Source: Candidatus Poribacteria bacterium (GTDB lineage: Bacteria; Poribacteria; WGA-4E; WGA-3G). Taken from it: a DNA stretch of 35,293 nt. A program made the position numbers and the translations under genes. The stretch covers positions 1 through 35,293 of the forward strand of contig JAJEAG010000023.1 in NCBI GenBank assembly GCA_022824265.1, in the 5' to 3' direction. Positions 19,522 through 27,868 of the stretch are shown one piece after another (position 1 is the stretch's first letter; every line of letters starts with the position of its first letter). The notes under the pieces were generated by a model. The model had not been told where the DNA came from. It saw nothing but the letters and a program-made list of their open reading frames with translations, and did no database searches.

Positions 19522-21060
19522 TTAATCTTCCTCTACTGTGAACTTTGCTTGATAAGCATTAACGTTTCCCTTTTCGTTAGATGCCCATCCCATACCTACC
19601 AATTTGTAGATTTGACCTTTTTCAAAACGATGCATCATCTGACCAATTTCGCGTGGATCATACCAACCAATATCATGTGCGCCATCAAACATATTAGCAT
19701 CTGGTCGTTTGTTATCAGCATCAAAGGAAAGTTTATGGTCTGCATCAAGCAGGAAGAATGAACCGTATGCTTTGTCGATTCCCAATTCCATATCAATAGT
19801 GAGTGTGCCGCCGTTTTCAAACGCTGTAGTATCAATCACAACAACGGTGTATTCCTGATGTCCGTATTCAGGAGTGCGAAATACATCCAATACTGTTTGT
19901 GATGGTTGGTCTGGTGTGAGGAATATGTTACCTAATCCAGGTAGTTTCGCTGCTATAGCATCCTTGAGAAACAACAGGTAATTCTCACTTTCCAGAGTGC
20001 CGTCTTCACGTCTGTTTTCTCCAAGATAATCATTGACAGGGATATGTCCTATAGTCTCAAGTTCAGGTGTAATTATCCATGTATCTACTGGTCCCCTACG
20101 CCATTTATTACTGACAATAGTCCGTGCTAAAGGCGGCATTTGCTTATGTCCCATAGTTTCAAGCAAACGTTTCAACTCAATAGTACGTATCCATGTATTG
20201 ATGTAATTTTCGTTTAGATAATTTATTATTCGATCATCGGAGAGGACAACTGCCCTCAAGTTTTTTCCGCTCCCTCAGCACGCCTCATCATCAAGAGGTC
20301 CAGCAATTGAAATAGCGTGGATCGGTTTCTGCTTTGCTTGAGCAATTTCGTAAGCCTCCTCAAATGGGACCCACTGAATTTGCTCTGATTTATAGAACTG
20401 CTGTATAAGTATGTGTTTTGCTTTTTCTTGAGAAATGAACGTTGTGTATTCTGTATCTTTTAGGTAATCTTGTGTCCCACCTTGTAGATGAATTTGCGGA
20501 CAAACACCGCCAGCAGTGCTATAACCAGCATTGGGATCGTCTTTATCTTTCTTCCAATTGACATCAAAACTCTTACCTTCTGGAACGTGCATTCGGAATG
20601 ATACGACATCCTCATTAGTTCGATCAATAATCAGATCACCTGCAAAGTGTGAAGGGGTGAACCAACCATCTGTTAATGCAAATTCTGCGTGGATCCGAAA
20701 CACAACATGTGCATGTTGATCGTTGTAAGCAAGTAGAGTCGCCCACAAACCAGAAGAATCTCCAATATCAATATGCATATTCAGATTAGGTTCAGGATTT
20801 AGTTGTTGAAGTATCTTCATTATGCCAGTTTCGACAATCTGCCAGCATTCACCGATAGCGACAGGATCGTTAGGAAGTAAGGCATTAAAATCAGTAGCAC
20901 AATACTCCTTCTCTGGCTGATGAACCCGCATATTCCGCAATGCATCCCACTCTTCGTGGAAATTAGGACGCATATCCTCAATTGGTGCGATGTAACCTTT
21001 TACGCTTAATCTATTATTACTTTTCAGATTAAGCGCGATTCTGTCTGTTGGTGTATCCAT
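19522..21060 (-). CDS. selN: Selenoprotein N homologue 6, shortest member (UGA-encoded Sec262)
   Basis: This 512-residue protein reads through UGA 20275-20277 (halves 20275-21060 and 19522-20259). The active site is E-A-C-U-G-S-G-K-N-L-R. It is the most divergent copy in the core. The otherwise conserved Cys of GLWACLRAYN is Thr (GLWATLLAYN), and SPVDCFVIS is GPVDTWIIT, so two conserved cysteines are gone while the Cys-Sec pair is kept. The stretch after FINTWV is shortened, with no Arg/Lys-rich AKRRERE block. The single C-terminal domain (GSFFLLDADHKLS) resembles the first domain of copy 3. ATG 21060 immediately follows the UGA stop of copy 7. Confidence 0.87.
20242..20257 (-). promoter_or_regulatory. 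bSECIS-like hairpin of copy 6
   Basis: Coding strand GAGGGC-AGTT-GTCCTC: six pairs with one G-U, starting 17 nt after UGA 20275-20277. Confidence 0.75.
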
Positions 21061-23064
21061 TCAATTCTCCTTTACTGAAATATCCGCTTGAAAAGCGTTT
21101 ATTCTACCTTTCCTACTAAACCAATCCCCTGTAGCACCAAGTCTAAATAATTTGCCCCTTTCAAAATGATAGGTTATACTGTCTTTCTGTCCGGGTTTAA
21201 TATCCCATGCTGAAACAAGAGCATCTCTCGGCGTGCCTTTTGTAGATAATTTTTTGTCAGCATCAAATAGGTCAAACGAACCTGACGCGTCTTGATTCCC
21301 CACTTGGATATCAATCGTTAGAGTGCCACCATCTTCAAATGCCATTGTATCAATACTCAGAACATTATAATCCTGATTACCATAACCAGGGGCACGAAAA
21401 ATATCTAATACTTTCTGAGATGGTTGTTCTCTTTCAAGAATAATCTTTATACCAGTTGAATGTGTTTCTGAAGAATGTGCATTAGGGTTTTCTTCTACGG
21501 AAATTTTTGCGTAAAATGCGTTGGTATAAGGCTTTTCTGCATCCCATTCTCCAGTAACGATAAACTTAAAAAATTGTCCCTGCACAAATTTATACTTTAA
21601 CTGACATGTCTCACCAGATTCACCACACGTCCATGCAAGGTTGCTTTTTGTTGCTATTTTTCCTTCTTTTGGGATTATGAAGTTCTCGTCAAATAGATAA
21701 AACAATCCATATCCTTCTTCTCGACCAATCAGAATATCAATAGTTAATGTTCCTCCGTTTTCAATTGATCTTGCATCAATATTGACTAATGTGACTTTAT
21801 GATTGTCAACTAAAGGAGACAGAAAGATGTCAGACACCTCTTGAGAAGGATTATCACAGGAGAGAACAATGTTTCCCAATCCTGGTTGTTTTCCTTCTAA
21901 TGATTTATTGAGAAAGTCGAGATAATACGATTCCTCTGAAGGAAGACCTTTATTTCTACGGTCATCGTCAAGATCATTAACCAGTTGTCTACCCATCAGT
22001 TGAAAATCTGGTGAGATGACGAAACAATCGACTGGAGAACCTTTTTTCGTCCCAGTTTTCCACCCCTTAATAATTGCTTTTGCTAACGCATGATCTGTGT
22101 TGAATGTTATTCCTTCCCGCAAGCACATTTTGGCAACCGCTTCCCGCATACTTGGGATACCTCCCAATTCTACATTTGGCACCCATGTGTTGATAAAGTT
22201 TTCGTTCAAAAACGCAATGATCTCTTCATCGGAGAGGACACCTGCCCTCAAGCTTTTACCACTTCCTCAGCAAGATTCGTCTGCGAGCGGTCCGTTAATT
22301 GAAATTGCATGAACAGGTTTCTGTTGCGCGATTGCCATTTCCAATGCTTCCTCCAACTTTACCCAGTTAATTTGCTCTGATCTATAGAAACGGAGGATAA
22401 GATTCTGTAATGCTTTTTCTTTTGTGATGGATTCTACGAATTCAATATTTTGGGTATTCCCATCATTGTTTGTCCAAAGTTCCATTTGTGGACAGTACCC
22501 CATATCTGTATACCAAGCAAGTTCGTTATTGTTATATCCTGCTTCTGACGTATGCCAGTTCACATCAAAATTGATGAGTCCTTTTGGAACGTGCATCCGA
22601 AAGAAACGGATGTTTCCTTTACTTCGGTCAACAACAAGGTTTCCCTGAAATTGAGATGGAGTGTACCAACCGTCCTTTAGTTTAAATTCTGCGTGAATAC
22701 GGAATTGGATGTCGGCAAGTTGATTGTCGTAACCACGGAGACATGCCCACAGTCCACAAGAATCTCCAGCATCCAAGTGCATATCCAAATTGGGTTCTGG
22801 GTGGAGTTGCTTCAGTAATTCCAACACACCAGCCTGTTCAATTTCCCAAACATCACCGACAGAAATAGGATGTTTAGGCAGGAAATCGCAGAAAATTGAA
22901 GCAGGATAATGTTTTTCAGGAACAGTAACGCGTAGGTTTGCCAAAGCATCCCACTTAACGTGGAAGTTGTAGTGTGTGTATTCAATCGGTGCGATGTAAC
23001 CTTTGACGGATACTTCTGTATCATTATCAAGATTAAGCGTGATTTTGTCCGATACCGATTTCAT
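21061..23064 (-). CDS. selN: Selenoprotein N homologue 7 with two C-terminal domains (UGA-encoded Sec266)
   Basis: This is the first gene of the array, with 667 residues through UGA 22267-22269 (halves 22267-23064 and 21061-22251). The site is E-S-C-U-G-S-G-K-S-L-R. I chose ATG 23064 (MKSVSDKITL, like MKSLQDKITL in copy 3) because GAGGAG lies 6 nt before it; an upstream in-frame start at 23097 lacks this support. Two C-terminal domains are fused in tandem. The first has LFYLFDENFIIP and LAWTCGESG (copy-4 type). The second has GSFDLFDADKKLS and LGATGDWFS (copy-1/2 type). Both lie after the core, joined by a linker with NAHSSETHSTG. A 78-bp gap without a clear promoter or terminator separates it from the HAD gene upstream. 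Confidence 0.88.
22234..22249 (-). promoter_or_regulatory. bSECIS-like hairpin of copy 7
   Basis: Coding strand GAGGGC-AGGT-GTCCTC: six pairs with one G-U, starting 17 nt after UGA 22267-22269. Confidence 0.75.
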
Positions 23065-23142
23065 CTCATTCTCCTCAACAATTTTAGAACTTACCACCTA
23101 TACGCTATTTCGGATGCAGTTTTTGGATAATAATAAAAAATA

Positions 23143-23838
23143 TTAAGCCAAATCGGCAAACAAATTGCTCAGTTCTGTGATTGTATCAATGGTGACACCT
23201 TGCCAGTTTTCTACTTCTGGTCTGTGTGGGTCGTAGACATCGGATAAATCAGCATGTTTCAAAATGGGGAGCATTCCGACCGATGCAGCACCTGTTAATT
23301 CTTCGTTACTACCATCACCAACATAGATGCATTCCTGTGATTTCACGTTCAATCTTTCGCATGCAATTTCATAGATACGACGGGCAGGTTTTTTGATCCG
23401 TTCTTCACAGGAAAAAACTGGGATGTTGATGTATCGGGCTAATTCGGATTGGGGAAAAAGTTGCGGGACAGTGGGGTTACAGTTAGTGATAAGTCCGAGA
23501 AGTAAATTATTGCGTTTTATACGATCTAATCCTTCTAAAACTTCAGGATTGGGAACGAGGGAATTTTTTGTAAATTCGTAATTCAGCACAAGTGTCTTTT
23601 CAATTTGTGTCTTATCCACTTTAACATTTGAGCGACGACATATCTCTATAATGTTCTCTTCAGCAGAAAGATTCCCTATAGATCTGTCTTTGATAGTTTC
23701 TGCTTTTATCTGCCAGAATTTTGGAAATGGCACTCCAAGTATTCTTGCCATCTGGACCTGAACCTGATCATACGCTTTGCGACTAAAATTACCAACTAAT
23801 GTGCCATACAGGTCAAATATAATGGCTTTGTAAGACAT
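23143..23838 (-). CDS. HAD-superfamily hydrolase, DxYGT type
   Basis: The 231-residue cytosolic protein has the HAD motifs in order. Motif I is IIFDLYGTL with nucleophile Asp9. Motif II is LITNCNP near 117-123, and the conserved Lys is in KKPARRIYEIA. The acidic motif YVGDGSNEELTGAASVG follows near 173-189. The second residue of motif I after the nucleophile is Tyr, not Asp (DxYGT). This is typical of L-2-haloacid dehalogenase-like members and unusual for phosphatases, which need that Asp as general acid/base. It starts 5 nt after leuD on the same strand, so it is in the leucine operon; a metabolite repair role there is possible but unproven. The second HAD gene of the window (33146) keeps DxDGT. 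Confidence 0.82.
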   Translation of the reverse strand: MSYKAIIFDLYGTLVGNFSRKAYDQVQVQMARILGVPFPKFWQIKAETIKDRSIGNLSAEENIIEICRRSNVKVDKTQIEKTLVLNYEFTKNSLVPNPEVLEGLDRIKRNNLLLGLITNCNPTVPQLFPQSELARYINIPVFSCEERIKKPARRIYEIACERLNVKSQECIYVGDGSNEELTGAASVGMLPILKHADLSDVYDPHRPEVENWQGVTIDTITELSNLFADLA

Positions 23839-23843
23839 CTTTA

Positions 23844-24431
23844 TTAATGTCCCCGATTTTCATACGCTGTAATGTCTGTTTCATACTGCAGTGTCCAACC
23901 GATTTCATCAAGTCCATTCAGCAAACAATACTTCTCAAAATCACCAATTTCAAACGTATGCACAGTACCATCAGGACAGACGACAGATTGATCCTCTAAA
24001 TCTACCATCAATCTATAACCCTCAGTCTTATGTGCTTCTTGACCAAGCGAAGTAATAATGTTTGCAGGCAAGGATATAGGTAAAATACCGTTTTTATAGC
24101 AATTATTGCGGAAGATGTCGGCAAAGGAGGGGGCAAGAATTGCTTTGAAGCCGTATTGCTGTAATGCCCATGGTGCATGCTCTCGTGAACTACCACAACC
24201 GAAGTTAACACCCGCAATCAGAATACTTGCCCCTGCATAACGTGGATGGTTCAGCACAAAATCTGGGTTCGGGTCACCATTTTCAAGATACCGCCAGTCA
24301 TAGAAAAGAAATTCACCAAAACCGGTTCGTTCAATGCGTTTCAAAAATTGCTTCGGTATAATCTGATCAGTATCAACGTTAATTCTGTCAAGTGGAACAA
24401 CAAGTCCTACATGTTCTTTGAATGCTTCCAT
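23844..24431 (-). CDS. leuD: 3-isopropylmalate dehydratase small subunit
   Basis: The 195-residue protein matches the usual LeuD length. It carries [19 protein letters not shown] at the N-terminus and [21 protein letters not shown], the substrate-binding swivelling-domain loop, in the middle. With LeuC it isomerises 2-isopropylmalate to 3-isopropylmalate in leucine biosynthesis. It starts 18 nt after leuC, the standard order leuC-leuD, and is followed 5 nt later by the HAD gene. No other leu genes are visible in the window, so the pathway is split in this genome. Confidence 0.96.
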   Translation of the reverse strand: MEAFKEHVGLVVPLDRINVDTDQIIPKQFLKRIERTGFGEFLFYDWRYLENGDPNPDFVLNHPRYAGASILIAGVNFGCGSSREHAPWALQQYGFKAILAPSFADIFRNNCYKNGILPISLPANIITSLGQEAHKTEGYRLMVDLEDQSVVCPDGTVHTFEIGDFEKYCLLNGLDEIGWTLQYETDITAYENRGH

Positions 24432-24449
24432 TATTTGTTCCTTATATTG

Positions 24450-25853
24450 TTAGGATGAAAATTCTCTGATATCAACAAAGTGACCAGTTACAGCAGTTGC
24501 AGCTGCCATCTGTGGACTGACAAGATGCGTACGTCCACCCTTCCCCTGTCTGCCTTCAAAATTCCTGTTTGATGTGCTTGCACAACGTTGACCTGGACTA
24601 AGGGTATCGGGATTCATTCCGAGACACATGCTACAACCTGCTTCACGCCATTCAAATCCTGCGGATCGGAATATATCGTGGAGTCCTTCTGCTTCCGCTT
24701 GTCGTTTTACTGCTTGTGAACCAGGGACAACCATTGCATTGACGGTATCCGCAACTTTCCTTCCTTTCACCACTTCTGCAGCGGCACGAAGGTCGCTGAT
24801 GCGTGAGTTAGTGCAACTTCCTATGAATACCCTATCTACTATAATATCAGTCATCGGTGTGCCGGGTTTTAGATCCATATATTCTAATGCATGTTTAGTC
24901 GCTTGCTTCTCGTCAGATGACGTCATTTCAGCGGGATCTGGCACTTGTCCTGTTACATCAGTGACCATACCGGGATTTGTTCCCCATGTCACCTGTGGTG
25001 CTATATCAGCTGCATCAAGAATTAACGTGCGATCATATTCTGCTCCATCGTCAGTGGGTAGTTGCTTCCATTGTTCAGCAGCATCATCAAACGCTTCATT
25101 TTTCGGAGCGAAACGTCTGCCAGCAATGTATTCGTAAGTCGAGTCGTCAGGGGCAATCATTCCTGCGCGTGCACCGGCTTCTATAGACATATTGCAAACT
25201 GTCATTCGTTCCTCAATGCTGAGTGCACGGATTGCGGAACCCGTATATTCTATCACCGCACCGTTACCCCCATCTATACCAATATGTCCGATAATAGAGA
25301 GAATAATGTCCTTAGCAGTTACACCGTAAGGTAATGTGCCATCAACACGTATTTCAAAGGTTTCCGACTTGTGTTGTAATAGACATTGTGTTGCAAGGAC
25401 ATGTTCAATTTCACTCGTCCCGATGCCGAATGCAAGCGCACCGAGTGCACCGTGCGTTGAGGTGTGACTGTCACCACACACAATCGTTTTGCCGGGTTGT
25501 GTGATGCCCAATTCTGGACCGATGACGTGAACGATGCCTTGTTCAGGACTGTTGATGTCGTAAAGCGGAATATCAAATTCAGCACAGTTTTGTGCAAGTG
25601 TTTCCATCTGTTTCGCTGCAATCAAGTCTTTGATGGGTAGGCTTCTATCCGTTGTCGGCACGTTATGATCCATCGTAGCAAATGTTAGGTCAGGTCGTCG
25701 TACTTTCCGGTTGTTTAACCGCAGCCCTTCGAACGCTTGTGGGGATGTCACCTCGTGAACAAGATGGGTGTCAATATATAGAATCGGTACCTCATCATCG
25801 GATGACCGTACGAGGTGTGCGTCCCATATCTTTTCGTACATTGTTTTTTGCAT
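24450..25853 (-). CDS. leuC: 3-isopropylmalate dehydratase large subunit
   Basis: The 467-residue protein is full length for bacterial LeuC. The 4Fe-4S cluster ligands are visible: Cys in [14 protein letters not shown], and the pair C-S-M-C in [35 protein letters not shown] and [13 protein letters not shown] are also diagnostic of the aconitase family. ATG 25853 follows a GAGG by 13 nt; a second in-frame ATG (25841) has no ribosome binding site, so I kept the first. A strong promoter lies about 105 bp upstream. This is the first gene of the minus-strand series leading into the selN array. Confidence 0.96.
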   Translation of the reverse strand: MQKTMYEKIWDAHLVRSSDDEVPILYIDTHLVHEVTSPQAFEGLRLNNRKVRRPDLTFATMDHNVPTTDRSLPIKDLIAAKQMETLAQNCAEFDIPLYDINSPEQGIVHVIGPELGITQPGKTIVCGDSHTSTHGALGALAFGIGTSEIEHVLATQCLLQHKSETFEIRVDGTLPYGVTAKDIILSIIGHIGIDGGNGAVIEYTGSAIRALSIEERMTVCNMSIEAGARAGMIAPDDSTYEYIAGRRFAPKNEAFDDAAEQWKQLPTDDGAEYDRTLILDAADIAPQVTWGTNPGMVTDVTGQVPDPAEMTSSDEKQATKHALEYMDLKPGTPMTDIIVDRVFIGSCTNSRISDLRAAAEVVKGRKVADTVNAMVVPGSQAVKRQAEAEGLHDIFRSAGFEWREAGCSMCLGMNPDTLSPGQRCASTSNRNFEGRQGKGGRTHLVSPQMAAATAVTGHFVDIREFSS

Positions 25854-25921
25854 AATTTATCTTTTGCCTCTGTCTTCTTTGTTCTTATGGAAAATAAATT
25901 GGGGCAGGTAACCCGACACTC

Positions 25922-25948
25922 AATTAGTGTAGGTATAATGTGCTAATT
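25922..25948 (-). promoter_or_regulatory. Inverted repeat just downstream of the leuC promoter
   Basis: AATTAG and CTAATT arms are separated by 15 nt, at about +3 to +29 of the predicted leuC transcript. It could be a repressor operator or a weak leader hairpin. No leader peptide rich in leucine codons and no T-box motif was recognised. Confidence 0.35.
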
Positions 25949-25957
25949 CACCTATTA

Positions 25958-25986
25958 ATTATACACATACTGGCTTAGAAATTCAA
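25958..25986 (-). promoter_or_regulatory. Sigma70-like promoter of leuC
   Basis: On the minus strand TTGAAT (25981-25986) and a perfect TATAAT (25958-25963) are separated by 17 nt. The predicted leader is about 100 nt. It probably drives leuC-leuD-HAD and possibly the selN array. Confidence 0.7.
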
Positions 25987-26108
25987 GGAATAATCTAATG
26001 TAACCAGAACCATTCAATTTTCCAAATAAAGTCTTCTTCCTCTGTAGGAGCGACCTCTTATCCTGCAAATCCTGGTTCAGACAAGAACATCAACACCACC
26101 AAAACCCC

Positions 26109-26159
26109 CTCCGCGTCTTCAGCGATTCAAACAGAAAAATTGACAATTGAATGCCTCTG
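26109..26159. repeat. Degenerate interspersed repeat, copy a
   Basis: The words TCTTCAGCGATTCAAACAG and TGACAATTGAATGCCTC recur in altered form at 30181-30262 and 30828-30938. This marks a dispersed intergenic family. There is no coding content. Confidence 0.5.
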
Positions 26160-26178
26160 AATTGCACGTTTCTTGGGA

Positions 26179-26207
26179 TTGATTAATTCCCTTGATTGTG
26201 TTATACT
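26179..26207 (+). promoter_or_regulatory. Sigma70-like promoter of the WD40 gene
   Basis: TTGATT (26179-26184) and TATACT (26202-26207) are separated by 17 nt, 30 bp before the ATG. The leader is about 25 nt and includes AAAGGA. Confidence 0.7.
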
Positions 26208-26237
26208 GACTTCACACATTTATAAAGGAAATAGAAA

Positions 26238-27152
26238 ATGAGAACAGATATTGATCAAGAAACTTCACAATCAGATTTACCCGATGGTGCAAAATTTCGG
26301 CTTGGAAAGAGCAGTATAATTGGTAATATAGTATTCTCTCCAGATGGCACACGACTTGCTGTTGCTGGAGACATTGGAACTTGGATTTATGATGCAGAAA
26401 GTGGTGAAGAAGTTAGTCTGCTTGCGGGGCATACAGAGTATGTTTGGAGCGTAGCGTATTCTCCAGATGGGACAACAGTTGCTTCTGGCAGCTATGAAGA
26501 GATATGGTTATGGGATAGTGCTACTGGACAACCTACTGCGACACTAAGTGAACATAGAGATTACGTCAGGGCATTAGCATATTCACCCGATGGAAGTACA
26601 CTCGTAAGTGGTGGCGCGGATAATATTGGATTATTGTGGGATGTTGCCTCTGAAGAAACAAAAGCCACACTCAAAGGACATTCTGGATCAATTAGAAGCC
26701 TTGCCTATTCACCGGATGGTAGCACAATAGCAAGTGCAAGTTCAGATGAGACAGTAATACTATGGAATGCTACAACAGGACAATCTAAGACAGCACTCAA
26801 AGGACATACGCATGTTGTCAATTCAGTAGCATTTTCACCTGATAGCAGCACAATCGTCACAGGGAGTTCCGATGGCACAGCACGGTTGTGGGATGCGTAT
26901 ACTGGACGACGCAAAAGTATACTTGCAGAGCACAAGTTTTATATTTGGAGTGTAGCATATTCCCCTGATGGCAGTACAATCGCTGTTGGCGGAAGGGACG
27001 GCGCGGTGCGAATATTAGATGCTGAAACAGGTAAATCGAAATCAGCTCTAAAAGGACATATCGGTTCTGTTAGGAGTGTTGCGTTTTCACCTGACGGTAA
27101 CATAATTGCAAGTGCAAGTGAAGATCATTCTGCTCTTGTGTGGGAATTATAG
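26238..27152 (+). CDS. Seven-bladed WD40 beta-propeller protein
   Basis: The 304-residue protein is built almost entirely of WD40 repeats of about 41 residues with the pattern GH...V.SVAYSPDG..IASGS.D....LWD. I count seven blades: the first begins with IVFSPDGTRLAVAGD and the last ends SEDHSALVWEL, enough for one closed propeller. There is no signal peptide, transmembrane segment or fused kinase domain, so it is probably a cytosolic scaffold. The blades are very alike (AYSPDGST recurs), which suggests recent internal duplication. It has its own promoter with AAAGGA 10 nt before the ATG. Partner and function are unknown. It stands alone between leuC (divergent) and the HNH gene 241 bp downstream; that gap holds no supported feature. 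Confidence 0.9.
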   Translation: MRTDIDQETSQSDLPDGAKFRLGKSSIIGNIVFSPDGTRLAVAGDIGTWIYDAESGEEVSLLAGHTEYVWSVAYSPDGTTVASGSYEEIWLWDSATGQPTATLSEHRDYVRALAYSPDGSTLVSGGADNIGLLWDVASEETKATLKGHSGSIRSLAYSPDGSTIASASSDETVILWNATTGQSKTALKGHTHVVNSVAFSPDSSTIVTGSSDGTARLWDAYTGRRKSILAEHKFYIWSVAYSPDGSTIAVGGRDGAVRILDAETGKSKSALKGHIGSVRSVAFSPDGNIIASASEDHSALVWEL

Positions 27153-27393
27153 TATAACTATAATACAAACCCAATTATTGGAATGCTACTTATGTGGTGT
27201 CCATATTTAAAAGTAATTAAGTTGTTGAGCCATATGCTGAATTGCAAGATGACATGGATTGGGCATGCAAGATTGGATCCAGTTAATATTATGAACCAAA
27301 CTTTAGATTTTTGGAGCAAGTAACTGTAATGCCAGAAAACCAGAAATTGAGCTAGTTTAACTTACAAATAAATCTCAACCAGAAATTAATTTT

Positions 27394-27867
27394 ATGAGAA
27401 AACTCCTAAATATTCTTTTAGAAGGGCTGACAGAAAATCTTGTAAAACCACAAGCAAAAAAGCGGACCAGACGACAAGGATTTAGAAAGACCATTCAGTC
27501 AGAATTATCCACTCAATTAGATAAGCAGCTAAAGGAATTATCAGAATCATTTATACCAAACGAAAAAAAATCTCGTAGTGATGAACCTCCAATCTTATCG
27601 CACGATGAGGAGTATTGGAAAAGACTCTCAATTTGGTATCGTAAACACAAGAAATGGACTTGTGAACAATGTAACCTGAATTTGACAAAGAATAAGAAAT
27701 TCCTTGATACTCACCACCTCCTTGGAAGGGGACACAACAGTCCAGAACATTTGATGGCATTATGTGTCGGTTGTCATGCAGAACAAAAGACTCCGACCGA
27801 TCATAGTTTTATGAAAAATACTGATAGATATTTACGATTTGTAAGAACTTATAGAAAAAGGAAATAA
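27394..27867 (+). CDS. HNH endonuclease-domain protein
   Basis: The 157-residue protein has a lysine/arginine-rich, probably helical N-terminal half (1-75). A compact HNH/zinc module follows: C90-x2-C93, H107-H108 and N115 (THHLLGRGHNSPEHL), then C124-x2-C127-H128 (CVGCHAEQ). The paired CxxC motifs should bind structural zinc and the His-Asn-His set a catalytic metal, so it is likely a DNA nuclease. There is no good ribosome binding site before ATG 27394 and no clear promoter. One base separates its stop from a small membrane protein gene, so the two are co-translated. It could be a homing or defence nuclease; the pairing with a membrane protein makes defence or competition possible, but nothing proves it. 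Confidence 0.8.
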   Translation: MRKLLNILLEGLTENLVKPQAKKRTRRQGFRKTIQSELSTQLDKQLKELSESFIPNEKKSRSDEPPILSHDEEYWKRLSIWYRKHKKWTCEQCNLNLTKNKKFLDTHHLLGRGHNSPEHLMALCVGCHAEQKTPTDHSFMKNTDRYLRFVRTYRKRK

Positions 27868-27868
27868 T

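Larger units (their letters stand above)
25854..26237. other. Divergent intergenic region between leuC and the WD40 gene
   Basis: The spacer holds back-to-back promoters, a leuC leader with an inverted repeat, and between them a degenerate repeat tract at about 26040-26160. I see no open frame worth calling. Confidence 0.6.

Noticed and set aside
10925-23064. Pseudogenisation by a shared nonsense mutation
   Set aside because: Seven diverged paralogues keep intact frames on both sides of the UGA with many silent differences. Decay would have added other stops or frameshifts.
10925-23064. UGA reassigned to tryptophan or glycine
   Set aside because: UGA ends other genes here (1222-3729, 31061-32164, and selN copies 4 and 7), and tryptophan is encoded by TGG throughout.
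10925-23097. Fourteen separate genes, the second of each pair starting at TTG
   Set aside because: The TTG has no ribosome binding site and overlaps a conserved hairpin. The codons before it are under amino-acid constraint in all seven copies, and the join reproduces the SELENON active-site motif.
23065-23097. Longer start of selN copy 7
   Set aside because: ATG 23064 has GAGGAG at 6 nt and aligns with the starts of the other copies.
27153-27393. Short reading MLNCKMTWIGHARLDP... as a gene remnant
   Set aside because: Too short, no recognisable family, and another frame of the same DNA looks equally protein-like.
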